A stretch of DNA of 64,000 nt from Kriegella aquimaris (GCF_900103215.1 NZ_FNGV01000001.1:682001-746000), one strand, 5' to 3'; shown: positions 1-9,225, counted from the stretch's first letter. Numbers and translations: made by a program. The notes: generated from the letters alone by a model not told the origin.

Positions 1-2
1 AA

Positions 3-1157
3 ATGGCCATGATGAAAAGTAATATTAGTCATTTATGCCTTACCACCGACGGTACGGCGAACAGTGCCGCCGAAGGCATACTTTCAAAGCATGATTTGAT
101 GCTGACCTTGGGCAACAATCCTGCCGTTTTAATGAAGGCCATAAAAAGAGCTCGGAAAATCAAAAAAATTAAACAGATACGTAAAGGCATCATGCAATTG
201 TTACAGGGTTACTTGGATCAGAATATTCCCTTGACTTTGACTTCACGCATTATCTCTGAACTGAACGACGCCTGTATCAAACAAGTAATAGTGCTCTCGC
301 TGGAAACAATGGACACTCCCCCACCCGTCAAGTTTGCATGGCTGGCTATGGGAAGCCAAGGGCGTAGTGAACAATTGTTGCATACAGATCAAGACAATGC
401 GCTTATTTTTGAAGATGTTACCGAAATAGCATTACCGGAAACTACCGCGTATTTTGTATCACTGGCCAAAGCCATTACAAAAGGATTAATGGAAATAGGT
501 TACGAATATTGCCCTGCCGAAATGATGGCTTCCAATCCCGAATGGTGTCTCAGTCTCTCACAATGGAAAGCTTCCGTTTCACACTGGATTGTTAACCCCG
601 GACCCGATGAAGTACTGCTGTCCTCCATATTCTTTGATTACAACTTGGCATACGGCGAAAAAGAACTCGTCAACCAATTGACCGAGCATATCTTCGAGGA
701 AACCTCGAAATATCCCATCTTCTTCCTTCATTTGGCAAGTGGGGCGCTACAAAACCCATCCCCATCCGGATTTTTTAGATCATTTCTCGTTGAAGAAGAT
801 GGTGCCCATAAAGATTTTTTTGATTTGAAACGCAGGGCCTTAATGCCACTGGTCGATGCCGCCCGAGTGCTTATTCTATCGCATAAAATTAAATCCATAA
901 ATAATACGGCAGAACGATTTGAGCGATTGGCCGAATTAGAACAGAACAACCAAGAGCTTTTTCTAGCCTGTTCTTATGCCACGAAGGCGTTGCTCAAGTT
1001 TAGAACCAAACAAGGGTTGCTTCACAACGATTCGGGACGCTTTATCGCATTGGACAAATTAAGCAAGGAAGAGAAAATAAAACTAAAACGTACCTTTAAG
1101 ACAATCAAAGAGTTACAAGAGTTAATTAAAGTACGGTTTAAGGTAACTAATCTCTAA
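3..1157 (+). CDS. DUF294 nucleotidyltransferase-like protein, 5'-truncated by window edge
   Basis: Putative signal-transduction nucleotidyltransferase of the DUF294 / DUF294_C type. The motif GSQGRSEQLLHTDQDNAL (about residues 117-134) is the family signature: a Gly-Ser followed by paired acidic residues, as in GlnD/MNT nucleotidyltransferases. The first 45 residues, with a segment resembling GILSKHDLM, look like the end of a CBS domain. Family members usually carry an N-terminal cyclic-nucleotide-binding domain and two CBS domains and run to 600 or more residues, so the apparent Met at base 3 is probably internal and the gene begins outside the window. The C-terminal helical half (about residues 230-380) matches DUF294_C in layout. 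Six bases separate it from the exonuclease gene, and the pairing of these two genes in one operon is common in Flavobacteriia. The substrate is unknown; membership of the family is fairly sure. Confidence 0.85.
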   Translation: MAMMKSNISHLCLTTDGTANSAAEGILSKHDLMLTLGNNPAVLMKAIKRARKIKKIKQIRKGIMQLLQGYLDQNIPLTLTSRIISELNDACIKQVIVLSLETMDTPPPVKFAWLAMGSQGRSEQLLHTDQDNALIFEDVTEIALPETTAYFVSLAKAITKGLMEIGYEYCPAEMMASNPEWCLSLSQWKASVSHWIVNPGPDEVLLSSIFFDYNLAYGEKELVNQLTEHIFEETSKYPIFFLHLASGALQNPSPSGFFRSFLVEEDGAHKDFFDLKRRALMPLVDAARVLILSHKIKSINNTAERFERLAELEQNNQELFLACSYATKALLKFRTKQGLLHNDSGRFIALDKLSKEEKIKLKRTFKTIKELQELIKVRFKVTNL

Positions 1158-1162
1158 GGATA

Positions 1163-1819
1163 ATGCAGTTTTTTAAAAAGAAGAAAGTACACTATCCTGA
1201 TTTTTGGTACGCCTACGAAAACAGCTTCAAACAAAAACAGGCCACCGAATTAAAGGACGTCCGTTTTGTCGTGCTCGATACCGAAACCACCGGTTTTGAT
1301 TATGGGGAAGACCGTATGCTCAGTATAGGCGCCCTAGCATTGAAAGATAACACGATTGCCGTAGGCGAGGCTTTCGAAGTTTTTTTAGATCAATATTTTT
1401 ACCATGCGAAGAACGTACAGATACATGGCATTTTAAGGGATGAGCGTAAAAATCGAGTTACCGAACTGGAAGCGCTTCAAAAATTTTTGGCCTTTGTGGG
1501 CAATTCCGTCCTCGTGGCACATCATGCCGGTTTTGACATCACCATGCTCAATTGTGCCTTGAGAAGACACGGTATGCCCAAACTTTTGAACAAGGTATTG
1601 GACACCTCGACGCTGTATAAAAGAACTTTGATACAATCTCCTTTATTAAAGAAAAAAGAGCACTATTCCTTAGATGAATTGGCAGATAAGTTCAACATTA
1701 CCAAAAGAGATCGGCACACCGCTTTGGGCGACACCTATATCACGGCTATCGCCTTTTTAAAGATATTGGAAAAGCTAAAAAAGAAAGGAAAATTTAGTGT
1801 AAAAAAGCTACTGAAGTGA
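1163..1819 (+). CDS. 3'-5' exonuclease, DEDDh family (DNA polymerase III epsilon-like)
   Basis: DnaQ-like exonuclease of 218 residues. Exo I is VVLDTETTGFD (Asp39 and Glu41 bind metal), Exo II lies around LVAHHAGFDITMLN (catalytic Asp), and the DEDDh Exo III is HTALGDTYIT with the catalytic His and last Asp. No GIY-YIG or BRCT extension is present, so it is the stand-alone type rather than the epsilon/UvrC fusion. It starts six bases after the DUF294 gene, on the same strand, so the two are probably co-transcribed. It could act in proofreading or in general DNA/RNA end trimming; the sequence does not decide which. It converges on purC with only 13 bp between the two stop codons. Confidence 0.9.
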   Translation: MQFFKKKKVHYPDFWYAYENSFKQKQATELKDVRFVVLDTETTGFDYGEDRMLSIGALALKDNTIAVGEAFEVFLDQYFYHAKNVQIHGILRDERKNRVTELEALQKFLAFVGNSVLVAHHAGFDITMLNCALRRHGMPKLLNKVLDTSTLYKRTLIQSPLLKKKEHYSLDELADKFNITKRDRHTALGDTYITAIAFLKILEKLKKKGKFSVKKLLK

Positions 1820-1832
1820 CTACATTTAAATA

Positions 1833-2786
1833 TTATACTTCCTTCAAATATTCTAAAACGTTTTCCGAGATACGCTCTTGTATGTTCGAAATATCGGCCT
1901 TTACAAAGGTTTCGCCCGTAATGTTCTCATAGAGTTCGATGTACCGGTCAGAAACCGTTTCGATATAAGCGTCGGTCATTTCGGGCAAAGTCTGGCCTTC
2001 CAATCCTTGAAAACCGTTGCTGATCAACCATTGGCGCACGAATTCTTTAGAAAGTTGCTTTTGGCCTTCTCCCCTATCTTGGCGTTCTTGATAGCCATCC
2101 GCATAAAAATATCGGGAAGAATCCGGAGTATGAATTTCATCGATTAAGACAATCTTCCCATCCTTGGTTTTTCCGAACTCGTATTTCGTATCTACCAGAA
2201 CCAATCCACGTTTCGCAGCAATCTCGGTACCTCGTTGAAACAAGGCCTTTGTATATTTTTCCAATACGATATAATCCTCTTCGGATACAATATGACGACT
2301 AAGAATAGCCTCTCGAGATATATCTTCATCATGATCTCCCATTTCCGCTTTCGTAGCCGGGGTGATAATCGGTTCGGGAAATTTATCATTTTCCTTCATG
2401 CCTTCGGGCATCGGAACACCGCAAATAAGACGTCTACCCGCTTTATATTCGCGTGCAGCATGACCCGATAAATAACCACGGATAACCATTTCTACCTTAA
2501 AAGTATCACAGGCGTGCCCTACCGCAACGTTGGGGTCCGGAGTACCCATCAACCAATTGGGCACAATGTCTTCCGTAGCTACCATCATCTTAGTGGCAAT
2601 CTGATTGAGAATTTGACCTTTATAGGGAATACCTTTGGGCATGACCACATCAAATGCAGACAACCGGTCGGTGGCAACCATTACCAAAACATCATTTTCC
2701 AAAGTATAAACTTCACGAACTTTTCCTTTATATACGCTCTTCTGCCCTGGGAAATTAAAATCTGTACTTGTAATGGTATTGCTCAT
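1833..2786 (-). CDS. purC: Phosphoribosylaminoimidazole-succinocarboxamide synthase
   Basis: SAICAR synthase, the purine biosynthesis step that joins CAIR and aspartate using ATP. At 317 residues it is the longer flavobacterial/eukaryote-like form rather than the roughly 240-residue E. coli form. Family motifs are visible: KGKVREVY near the N terminus (ATP-site loop), [20 protein letters not shown], the substrate loop [14 protein letters not shown] and [17 protein letters not shown], which holds conserved catalytic and aspartate-binding residues. The start is an ATG (MSNTITS) with no credible alternative upstream. It is followed downstream on the same strand by nothing, since the exonuclease converges, and it lies 77 bp downstream of phoH, possibly in the same transcript. 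Confidence is high. Confidence 0.97.
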   Translation of the reverse strand: MSNTITSTDFNFPGQKSVYKGKVREVYTLENDVLVMVATDRLSAFDVVMPKGIPYKGQILNQIATKMMVATEDIVPNWLMGTPDPNVAVGHACDTFKVEMVIRGYLSGHAAREYKAGRRLICGVPMPEGMKENDKFPEPIITPATKAEMGDHDEDISREAILSRHIVSEEDYIVLEKYTKALFQRGTEIAAKRGLVLVDTKYEFGKTKDGKIVLIDEIHTPDSSRYFYADGYQERQDRGEGQKQLSKEFVRQWLISNGFQGLEGQTLPEMTDAYIETVSDRYIELYENITGETFVKADISNIQERISENVLEYLKEV

Positions 2787-2863
2787 TCTGAATTGATATT
2801 CGGTTACTGGTTTATTTCAATTTAAAAATACTTGGCACTTCATTCCGATGCCCTGCGATTCCT

Positions 2864-3817
2864 TTAATTCTGGTGTTCGATATTCTTATAGGCATCGATT
2901 ACCTTTTTGACCAATCGATGCCGTATGACATCTTTATCATCAAGATAAATAATTTCTATTCCCGCTACGTTGGTAAGCACTAAAAGTGCTTCCTTGAGTC
3001 CGGAAATAACCCTTCGCGGCAAGTCAATTTGTCCTGGATCCCCGGTTATCAGAAATTTGGCGTCTTTTCCCATTCGGGTCAAGAACATTTTCATCTGTGC
3101 ATGGGTGGTGTTTTGCGCCTCATCCAAAATCACAAAGGCATGATCCAGTGTTCTACCCCGCATAAATGCCATCGGAGCAATTTGAATGGTTCCGTTTTCA
3201 ATGTAGTGTGCCAGTTTTTCAGGAGCGATCATATCACGTAAGGCATCGTACAGTGGTTGCATATAAGGGTCTAATTTTTCCTTTAGATCCCCCGGAAGAA
3301 ACCCTAAATTCTCACCTGCCTCGACCGCAGGTCTAGTTAATATGATACGCCTTACCTGCTTGTCTTTCAAAGCTTTGACTGCTAAGGCGACACCTGTATA
3401 GGTTTTTCCCGTACCGGCAGGACCAATGGCAAATACCATATCGTTCTTTTTCGAGGCATCGACCAATCTGCGCTGGTTAACCGTTCTTGCTTTGATCAGC
3501 CGACCACTGACCCCATGTACCAAAGTCTCACCACTCTCTTGGGAAGATTCATAATCTTCCTTGGTATTACTGGTAAGTACCCTTTCGATTACATTCTCAT
3601 CCAATTTATTGTATTTGGTAATATGCGCAGTCAGCATGTTAAAGCGCCTATCGAACTCATTCAACAATTCGTCTTCGCCATAGACCTTTATTTTATTTCC
3701 CCTTGCTACAATTTTTAGCTTAGGAAAGTACTTTTTCAATAAATCTATGTTTTCGTTCTGCTGCCCAAAAAACTCCCTTGGGCTTATTTCAGTAAGTTCT
3801 AGAATAAGTTCGTTCAA
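2864..3817 (-). CDS. phoH: PhoH-like ATPase
   Basis: Cytoplasmic P-loop ATPase of the PhoH family, 317 residues. Walker A is GPAGTGKT at residues 132-139, Walker B is the hydrophobic stretch ending ILDEAQN, and the sensor-like segment LITGDPGQIDLP follows. The N-terminal 100 residues form the KH-like part typical of the YbeZ branch, which is linked to rRNA maturation with YbeY. The frame starts with TTG (MNELILELTEISPREFFG). That N terminus is conserved in flavobacterial PhoH proteins as I recall them and no ATG lies nearby, so the TTG start is accepted. It is divergently arranged with the SAM hydroxide adenosyltransferase gene. Confidence 0.93.
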   Translation of the reverse strand: MNELILELTEISPREFFGQQNENIDLLKKYFPKLKIVARGNKIKVYGEDELLNEFDRRFNMLTAHITKYNKLDENVIERVLTSNTKEDYESSQESGETLVHGVSGRLIKARTVNQRRLVDASKKNDMVFAIGPAGTGKTYTGVALAVKALKDKQVRRIILTRPAVEAGENLGFLPGDLKEKLDPYMQPLYDALRDMIAPEKLAHYIENGTIQIAPMAFMRGRTLDHAFVILDEAQNTTHAQMKMFLTRMGKDAKFLITGDPGQIDLPRRVISGLKEALLVLTNVAGIEIIYLDDKDVIRHRLVKKVIDAYKNIEHQN

Positions 3818-3877
3818 ATATTGAAAGATTTAAATTAAACCCGTTGAATATTAATTTCGCTTGGCTATTTTTTTGTT

Positions 3878-3885
3878 TAATTTTG
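3878..3885 (+). promoter_or_regulatory. Candidate Bacteroidota -7 element
   Basis: In the 127-bp divergent spacer, TAATTTTG matches the Bacteroidetes sigma-A -7 consensus (TAnnTTTG), 60 bases before the ATG at 3945. The upstream -33 TTTG is only weakly represented (TTTCG about 18 bp upstream). It would drive the SAM-hydrolase/gldFG unit. A short dyad GTTTAACAAAC follows immediately. The evidence is motif matching by eye only. Confidence 0.3.
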
Positions 3886-3944
3886 TTTAACAAACTTAAG
3901 TAAAATTTCAGTTTGCATTACCAAAAACATATCAACATTGCTGT

Positions 3945-4775
3945 ATGGCAATTATAACGCTAACGACCGATTTTGGACTTAAGGATTATTTTGTAGGCAC
4001 CCTAAAAGGGACGATTTACAAAGAATTGCCAGATGCCAAAATTGTAGACATTTCCCATAACATTAGTCCGTTCAACATTCAAGAATGCGCCTATATTCTA
4101 GAGAACTCGTATAAAAGTTTTCCCGATGGCACCATTCATATTGTTGGCGTCGATGCCGAACCCACACCTGAAAATCAGCATATTGCCGTCTTTGTCGATG
4201 GGCATTATTTTATCACGGCGAACAACGGAGTGATTGGTTTGATAACTTCCGAAATCAAACCCGAAAAAGTGGTGGAAATCAAGATTCCCAATCCCGATCA
4301 CGGTTCGTTTCCCGTTAGGGACGTATTCGTCAAAGTGGCCTGCCATATTGCGCGGGGCGGAACCTTGGAAGTCGTCGGCAAAGACTTTGATGAATTGCGA
4401 GATCTTCGCGGATTCTCCCCTAGTGTCACCGATAATGGAAATAAAATAAGTGGAAGCGTCATTTACATCGATAATTATGGGAATGTGGTTACCAATATTC
4501 ATAAAAATTTCTTTGAAGCATACCGAAAAGGAAGGTCTTATGAATTGAGCGCACGAACCACTAAAATCAAGCAAATTCATCATACCTATAGTGATATCAT
4601 CAATTTTGATATAGAAAAAAGTAAACGAAAGGGTGCCGGCGATGTGCTGGCGATCTTTAACTCTGCCAATTATGTCGAGCTGGCCATATACAAAAGTGAT
4701 TTAAATACGGTTGGCGGGGCCTCTACCCTTCTAGGACTTGATTATAGAGATACTGTCACCATCAATTTTATATAA
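3945..4775 (+). CDS. S-adenosyl-L-methionine hydroxide adenosyltransferase (DUF62)
   Basis: Member of the SAM hydroxide adenosyltransferase / fluorinase-chlorinase superfamily (DUF62), 276 residues. The N terminus ITLTTDFGLKDYFVGTLKG is the family signature, with the Asp of TDFG in the SAM ribose pocket. The segment VGVDAEPTPENQHIAVFVDGHYF and the FVTANNGVIGL-like block (here FITANNGVIGL) belong to the N-terminal domain, and GSVIYIDNYGNVVTNI opens the C-terminal beta domain. Family members without the halogenase loop hydrolyse SAM to adenosine and methionine. The stop is followed directly by the ATG of the next gene, with no spacer, and the unit continues into gldF and gldG. This order is common in Flavobacteriia, but its link to gliding is unexplained. 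Confidence 0.92.
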   Translation: MAIITLTTDFGLKDYFVGTLKGTIYKELPDAKIVDISHNISPFNIQECAYILENSYKSFPDGTIHIVGVDAEPTPENQHIAVFVDGHYFITANNGVIGLITSEIKPEKVVEIKIPNPDHGSFPVRDVFVKVACHIARGGTLEVVGKDFDELRDLRGFSPSVTDNGNKISGSVIYIDNYGNVVTNIHKNFFEAYRKGRSYELSARTTKIKQIHHTYSDIINFDIEKSKRKGAGDVLAIFNSANYVELAIYKSDLNTVGGASTLLGLDYRDTVTINFI

Positions 4776-5072
4776 ATGCTGGTACGAATCGTAAAACTGA
4801 CATTTAAAAAGGAAAATATTACTAGTTTTGAACAAATTTTCCAGAAAACCAAACAAGAAATTCGCACTTTTGAGGGCTGTAGGTTTCTGGAACTGTATCA
4901 AGACAAGAAAGATGACCGGGTATTTTTTACTTATAGTCATTGGGAAGATGAACAAAGTTTGGAAGCTTACCGTGCTTCGTCTTTTTTCAAGAAAGTTTGG
5001 AGCCAGACCAAACCTTTGTTTTCTGCAAAACCAGAAGCATGGAGCGTTAATCGAATAGAGACATTAAACTGA
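4776..5072 (+). CDS. Antibiotic biosynthesis monooxygenase (ABM) domain protein
   Basis: Small single-domain protein of 98 residues with the ferredoxin-like ABM fold pattern: an N-terminal strand (MLVRIVKLTFKKE), a helix with EQIFQKTKQEIRTFEGC, the strand CRFLELYQDKKD, then the conserved F-YSHWEDEQSLEAYRASSFF block. The last block is the most diagnostic and aligns with YgiN/LsrG-type quinol monooxygenases and haem-degrading relatives. The ATG abuts the preceding stop codon, so translation is probably coupled to the SAM-hydrolase gene. Its real substrate cannot be inferred. A five-base gap separates it from gldF. Confidence 0.82.
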   Translation: MLVRIVKLTFKKENITSFEQIFQKTKQEIRTFEGCRFLELYQDKKDDRVFFTYSHWEDEQSLEAYRASSFFKKVWSQTKPLFSAKPEAWSVNRIETLN

Positions 5073-5077
5073 TAAAA

Positions 5078-5812
5078 GTGCTTGCAATTTTTAAAAGGGA
5101 AATACGATCTTTCTTTACCTCTCCGATAGGCTACATGGTCATCGGACTTTTTTTGGTTCTCTGTGGATTATTCCTTTGGGTATTCAAAGGCCCCTACAAC
5201 GTATTTGATTATGGCTTCGCTGATTTGGGAAACTTTTTTTTATTGGCACCGTGGATATTTTTATTCCTTATTCCGGCCATAACAATGAAAAGCTTTTCCG
5301 AGGAAAAGAAATTGGGAACGTTAGAGCTTCTTTTGATCAAGCCATTGACCGTTTGGCAATTGGTGCTCGGCAAATTTTTCGGAAACTTGGTGCTCACCTT
5401 GATCGCTTTGGTACCAACACTGCTCTATGTGTACACAATTTCGCAATTGGGGACTATTACAGGGAACCTCGACATGGGCTTGGTAATAGGCTCCTATTTC
5501 GGAATCTTTTTTCTTGCTGCCTGCTATACCGCTATCGGCCTGTTCGCCTCTACCCTATCTGAAAATCAAATTGTATCTTTTATCTTGGCCGTATTCATTT
5601 GCTTTTTGCTCTATTACGGTTTTGAAGCCTTATCCACCTTGATTTCAAGCGGTGACACCGCAATATTTATTCAGAATTTAGGAATGAAGGCCCATTTCGA
5701 AAGTGTTGCACGCGGAGTTATCGATAGTGCCGATTTGATTTATTTTTTAAGTTTGGCGCTATTCTTCCTATTCTTGGCCGTCGTTCAATTAAAAACCAAC
5801 AATAGCCGATGA
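5078..5812 (+). CDS. gldF: Gliding motility ABC transporter permease GldF
   Basis: ABC-2 type permease of 244 residues with six predicted membrane segments, beginning YMVIGLFLVLCGLFLWVF and ending YFLSLALFFLFLAVVQL. The conserved cytoplasmic box SFSEEKKLGTLELLLIKPLT lies after the second segment, as in NosY/GldF permeases. It starts with GTG (MLAIFKREIRSFFTSPIGYM), which is the usual GldF N terminus. It works with GldG and the ATPase GldA, which is not in this window; in Flavobacterium johnsoniae loss of the transporter abolishes gliding. Its stop overlaps the gldG ATG (ATGA), so the two are translationally coupled. Confidence 0.95.
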   Translation: MLAIFKREIRSFFTSPIGYMVIGLFLVLCGLFLWVFKGPYNVFDYGFADLGNFFLLAPWIFLFLIPAITMKSFSEEKKLGTLELLLIKPLTVWQLVLGKFFGNLVLTLIALVPTLLYVYTISQLGTITGNLDMGLVIGSYFGIFFLAACYTAIGLFASTLSENQIVSFILAVFICFLLYYGFEALSTLISSGDTAIFIQNLGMKAHFESVARGVIDSADLIYFLSLALFFLFLAVVQLKTNNSR

Positions 5813-7473
5813 AAAAGAACTTACAATCGGTTGTAAAGGCAATAATTGGCCTAATTTTGGTCAACGTTGTGGCAGGTTTTGTACACCTGCGGTTCGACCT
5901 TACCGAAGACCAGCGTTATACGCTATCACAGCCCGCCGTGAATACGGTACTTGACTTTAAAAACCCGGTAGTTATCGATGTACTATTGGCAGGAGACCTA
6001 CCATCGGAATTCATTAGGCTTCAGACCGAAACAAAGCAACTCTTGGAAGAGTTCGCTTCAAAAAACAACAATATCAAGTTTGCCTTTGTAGACCCTCTAG
6101 AAGATGCTGAACATACGGATGCCACAATAGCCGACCTTCAGTCCTTAGGGCTTACCCCAGCACAAATTACGGTGGAGGACAATAGCAAATTATCACAGAA
6201 CATTGCCTTTCCTTGGGCCATGGTCAATTATAACAATTCGACTGTAAAGGTTCCGTTGCTAAAGAATAAACTGGGTGCATCATCTGAAGAACGGATAAAC
6301 AATTCGGTTCAAAATTTAGAATATGCTTTTGCCGATGCTTTTACCAAACTACAGATAAAAGAAAAAAAACGAGTTGCGGTCATCAAAGGAAACGGGGAGC
6401 TGGATGACATTTTTTTAGCCGATTTCTTGACCGCAATAAAGGAGTATTACAATATTGGCGCCATTACCCTTGATTCTGTTGCGACCAACCCGCAAAGTAC
6501 CCTAGATCAATTAAAAACATATGATTTAGCGTTGATAGCAAAACCTACCGAAGCTTTTTCTGATCGCGAAAAATACGTTATGGACCAATACATCGTCAAC
6601 GGAGGGAAATCGGTCTGGCTGGTCGATCAAGTAAATATGGAGCTTGACAGTCTTTTTAACGAAACAGGCACGGCGCTGGCTTTGCCCCGCAATTTGAATT
6701 TAAACGATTTCTTTTTTAGTTATGGGGTGCGTATCAACCCTGTTTTGGTCAATGACATGTATTTTACACAAATCGTGTTGGCAAGCGGTGAAGGCAACGA
6801 TTCACAATATAACCCGGTGCCTTGGTATTATAATCCCATGGTGTTTTCAAAAAATGATCATCCGACAAACAATAATTTAGAAGCGCTTCGCTTTCAGTTC
6901 ACCAGTGCCATGGATACGTTAGCGAACTCAAATAAAAAAACGGTGGTACTAAGCAGTTCACCGCTTTCTAAAGTAGAGGGTACCCCAAAACAAATTAGTC
7001 TCGATATTATTGATGTTCCGCCCATAAAAGAACAGTATACCGATGGCAACAAACCGTTAGCGGTATTGATAGAAGGTAAATTCAAGTCAGCGTTCGACAA
7101 AAGGGTAAAACCATTAAAATTAAATGGTACTTTAGAAAATGGCGTCGACAACAAAATGCTGGTTATTGCTGATGGAGATATCATTAAAAACCAATTGAGA
7201 AATGGACGGCCTTTGGCATTAGGATATGATAAATGGACCAACAACCATTATGGCAATAAAGAATTTCTAATAAATAGCCTAAATTACCTATTAGACGATT
7301 CAGGACTTATAAACATACGAAACAAGACCGTCAATATCCCTATGCTGGACGTCAAAAAAATTGAAGAACAAAAAACGAAGTGGCAACTAGTAAACATTGG
7401 TATTCCCGTTGTTTTAATTCTTATTTTCGGACTTGCATTCAGCTATATCCGCAAGAAAAAATATGGAGTGTAA
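5809..7473 (+). CDS. gldG: Gliding motility ABC transporter substrate-binding protein GldG
   Basis: GldG, 554 residues: one N-terminal membrane anchor (about residues 10-28), a large periplasmic region with an IFT52/ABC-type uncharacterised domain, and one C-terminal membrane segment (VNIGIPVVLILIFGLAFSYI) followed by a basic tail RKKKYGV. Typical blocks are RFDLTEDQRYTLS near the N terminus, KRVAVIKGNGELDD and GGKSVWLVDQVNMELDSL. It partners GldF in the gliding-associated ABC exporter. It overlaps gldF by four bases and is followed by 142 bp before dnaN, where a fresh promoter is visible. Confidence 0.95.
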   Translation: MKKNLQSVVKAIIGLILVNVVAGFVHLRFDLTEDQRYTLSQPAVNTVLDFKNPVVIDVLLAGDLPSEFIRLQTETKQLLEEFASKNNNIKFAFVDPLEDAEHTDATIADLQSLGLTPAQITVEDNSKLSQNIAFPWAMVNYNNSTVKVPLLKNKLGASSEERINNSVQNLEYAFADAFTKLQIKEKKRVAVIKGNGELDDIFLADFLTAIKEYYNIGAITLDSVATNPQSTLDQLKTYDLALIAKPTEAFSDREKYVMDQYIVNGGKSVWLVDQVNMELDSLFNETGTALALPRNLNLNDFFFSYGVRINPVLVNDMYFTQIVLASGEGNDSQYNPVPWYYNPMVFSKNDHPTNNNLEALRFQFTSAMDTLANSNKKTVVLSSSPLSKVEGTPKQISLDIIDVPPIKEQYTDGNKPLAVLIEGKFKSAFDKRVKPLKLNGTLENGVDNKMLVIADGDIIKNQLRNGRPLALGYDKWTNNHYGNKEFLINSLNYLLDDSGLINIRNKTVNIPMLDVKKIEEQKTKWQLVNIGIPVVLILIFGLAFSYIRKKKYGV

Positions 7474-7484
7474 GTGTTAATAAG

Positions 7485-7520
7485 TTTGTTTCTTAAAAAT
7501 GGACATTTAAAATATCTTTG
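7485..7520 (+). promoter_or_regulatory. Candidate sigma-A promoter of dnaN
   Basis: TTTG at 7485-7488 and TATCTTTG at 7513-7520 match the Bacteroidetes -33 (TTTG) and -7 (TAnnTTTG) elements. The 24-bp spacer is slightly longer than usual. The -7 lies 95 bases upstream of the dnaN ATG. The -7 match is exact; start-site data are lacking. Confidence 0.45.
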
Positions 7521-7615
7521 TTCGAGGTGTATTCGGGGATTTTTTCGTCTCCCAATGGCTTTTTAAACACTATATTCCCGTTGAAAGGAGAGAACTATAA
7601 CAAAATGCGAAACGA

Positions 7616-8734
7616 ATGAAATTCATAGTATCGAGCACATATTTATTAAAGCAGCTACAAGTTTTGGGAGGTGTAATCAATAACAGTAATACACTGCCTA
7701 TTTTAGACAATTTTCTATTTGACCTTAAACAGGATAAACTGACTGTTTCGGCCTCCGACCTTGAAACCACCATGAGTTCGGTTTTAGATGTTGATTCTGA
7801 TAACGAAGGTACCATTGCCGTTCCTGCTCGGTTGTTGCTAGAGACTTTGAAGACTTTTCCCGAACAACCCTTAACATTTGTCGTTGAAGACAACAACACG
7901 GTCGAGATCAGTTCAAATCATGGAAAATACGCCTTGGCTTATGCCGACGGTGCGGAATTCCCTAAGGCTGTTGAATTGGCCAATCCAAGTGAAACGACTA
8001 TTCTGGGTGATATTTTGGCTTCTGCCATTAACAAAACAATATTCGCTGCAGGTAATGATGATTTAAGACCCGTAATGAGCGGTGTATTTTTTCAATTCTC
8101 TCCAGAGAATCTAACTTTCGTTGCCACCGATGCCCATAAATTGGTAAAATATCAGCGTAACGATGTTTCAGCTTCCCAAGTTGCAGAATTCATTATGCCC
8201 AAGAAACCATTGACACTTTTAAAAGGTATTTTGGCAGGGAGCGAATCTGATGTACTTATAGAATACAACGATAGCAACGCTAAATTCACTTTTGATAATA
8301 CGGAACTTATCTGCCGCTTGATTGATGGAAAATACCCGAACTACGAAGCGGTAATTCCAAAAGAAAATCCGAATAAATTAACCATTTCAAGAAATCAATT
8401 TTTAAGCTCCGTACGACGCGTTTCTATATTTTCGAATAAGACCACGCATCAAATTCGTTTAAAGATTGCAGGGGCCGAACTGAACATTTCTGCCGAGGAT
8501 ATGGATTACAGCAACAAAGCGGAAGAACGCTTGACCTGTTCGTATCAAGGTGACGATATGCAAATTGGCTTTAACTCCAGGTTCTTGACCGAGATGTTGA
8601 ACAACCTGAATGCCGATGAAGTTTCTTTGGAAATGAGCTTACCGAACAGAGCCGGTATACTTACACCTGTAGATGGGTTGGATGAAGGCGAGAATGTAAC
8701 TATGTTGGTTATGCCCGTGATGTTGAACAACTAA
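7616..8734 (+). CDS. dnaN: DNA polymerase III beta subunit (sliding clamp)
   Basis: Sliding clamp, 372 residues, with the three repeated clamp domains (about residues 1-120, 128-245 and 248-372). Recognisable blocks are NTLPILDNFLF in domain 1, RPVMSGVFFQF and FVATDAHKLVKYQ in domain 2, and the C-terminal LTPVDGLDEGENVTMLVMPVML, which forms the hydrophobic partner-binding cleft and the conserved MPV/ML tail. It tethers the replicative polymerase to DNA. Unlike in many bacteria it is not next to dnaA, which is usual in flavobacteria. It has its own candidate promoter and ends at a strong hairpin terminator, so it is probably monocistronic. Confidence 0.98.
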   Translation: MKFIVSSTYLLKQLQVLGGVINNSNTLPILDNFLFDLKQDKLTVSASDLETTMSSVLDVDSDNEGTIAVPARLLLETLKTFPEQPLTFVVEDNNTVEISSNHGKYALAYADGAEFPKAVELANPSETTILGDILASAINKTIFAAGNDDLRPVMSGVFFQFSPENLTFVATDAHKLVKYQRNDVSASQVAEFIMPKKPLTLLKGILAGSESDVLIEYNDSNAKFTFDNTELICRLIDGKYPNYEAVIPKENPNKLTISRNQFLSSVRRVSIFSNKTTHQIRLKIAGAELNISAEDMDYSNKAEERLTCSYQGDDMQIGFNSRFLTEMLNNLNADEVSLEMSLPNRAGILTPVDGLDEGENVTMLVMPVMLNN

Positions 8735-8752
8735 TACTCAAAATAGCATATA

Positions 8753-8787
8753 AAAAAAGGCATTGTTTTCGAAACAATGCCTTTTTT
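8753..8787. terminator. Bidirectional rho-independent terminator
   Basis: A 16-bp perfect stem (AAAAAAGGCATTGTTT paired with its complement) surrounds a three-base loop TCG, with A- and T-tracts on the two outer sides. It lies 18 bp after the dnaN stop and 21 bp after the stop of the convergent DUF4870 gene, so it can end transcription from both sides. Confidence 0.92.
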
Positions 8788-8807
8788 ATTTTTCATAGCC
8801 TATAGCG

Positions 8808-9146
8808 CTATACAAACTTTATGCTCATCGGGTAATGAGGTGCCTCTCCTTTGCTTGCCTTGATGGCATTTACAATTGGGAATATAAAATATAGCACCCC
8901 TAGTACTAAAAATCCTAATAATCCGAGTCCAAATACCAAAATCAATGGTACGCACAGCAGTACATAAAGAAACATGCTGATTCTAAAGTTGATGATGGCT
9001 TTGCCATTTTCATCCATATCCACGACCTTATCCCGTTGGGTAAGCCATAATACCAAGGGTACGATCAGTCCCCCTATTCCTGTTACAAAATCTAACAACT
9101 GACTTAAATGGGTCGCTGCTAAAAGTGTTCTGTTTTCCGTTTGCAT
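8808..9146 (-). CDS. DUF4870 domain-containing membrane protein
   Basis: Small membrane protein, 112 residues from the chosen ATG (MQTENRTLLAATHLSQLLDF). An in-frame ATG 126 bp upstream would add 42 residues with no family resemblance, so the shorter start is preferred; the family begins just before AATHLSQL. DUF4870 features are visible: a first hydrophobic segment ending LIVPLVLWLTQRDK, then the polar loop VVDMDENGKAIINFRIS and two closely spaced C-terminal membrane segments before GEAPHYPMSIKFV. Function is unknown; relatives are three-helix inner-membrane proteins. It shares a terminator with dnaN. Confidence 0.88.
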   Translation of the reverse strand: MQTENRTLLAATHLSQLLDFVTGIGGLIVPLVLWLTQRDKVVDMDENGKAIINFRISMFLYVLLCVPLILVFGLGLLGFLVLGVLYFIFPIVNAIKASKGEAPHYPMSIKFV

Positions 9147-9225
9147 GATTGTGTTTTTAATTGATGTACCTATATGACGCACAACCAACCAATTTGTTAC
9201 AATACAACGCTCAAAATTTCCGGCC

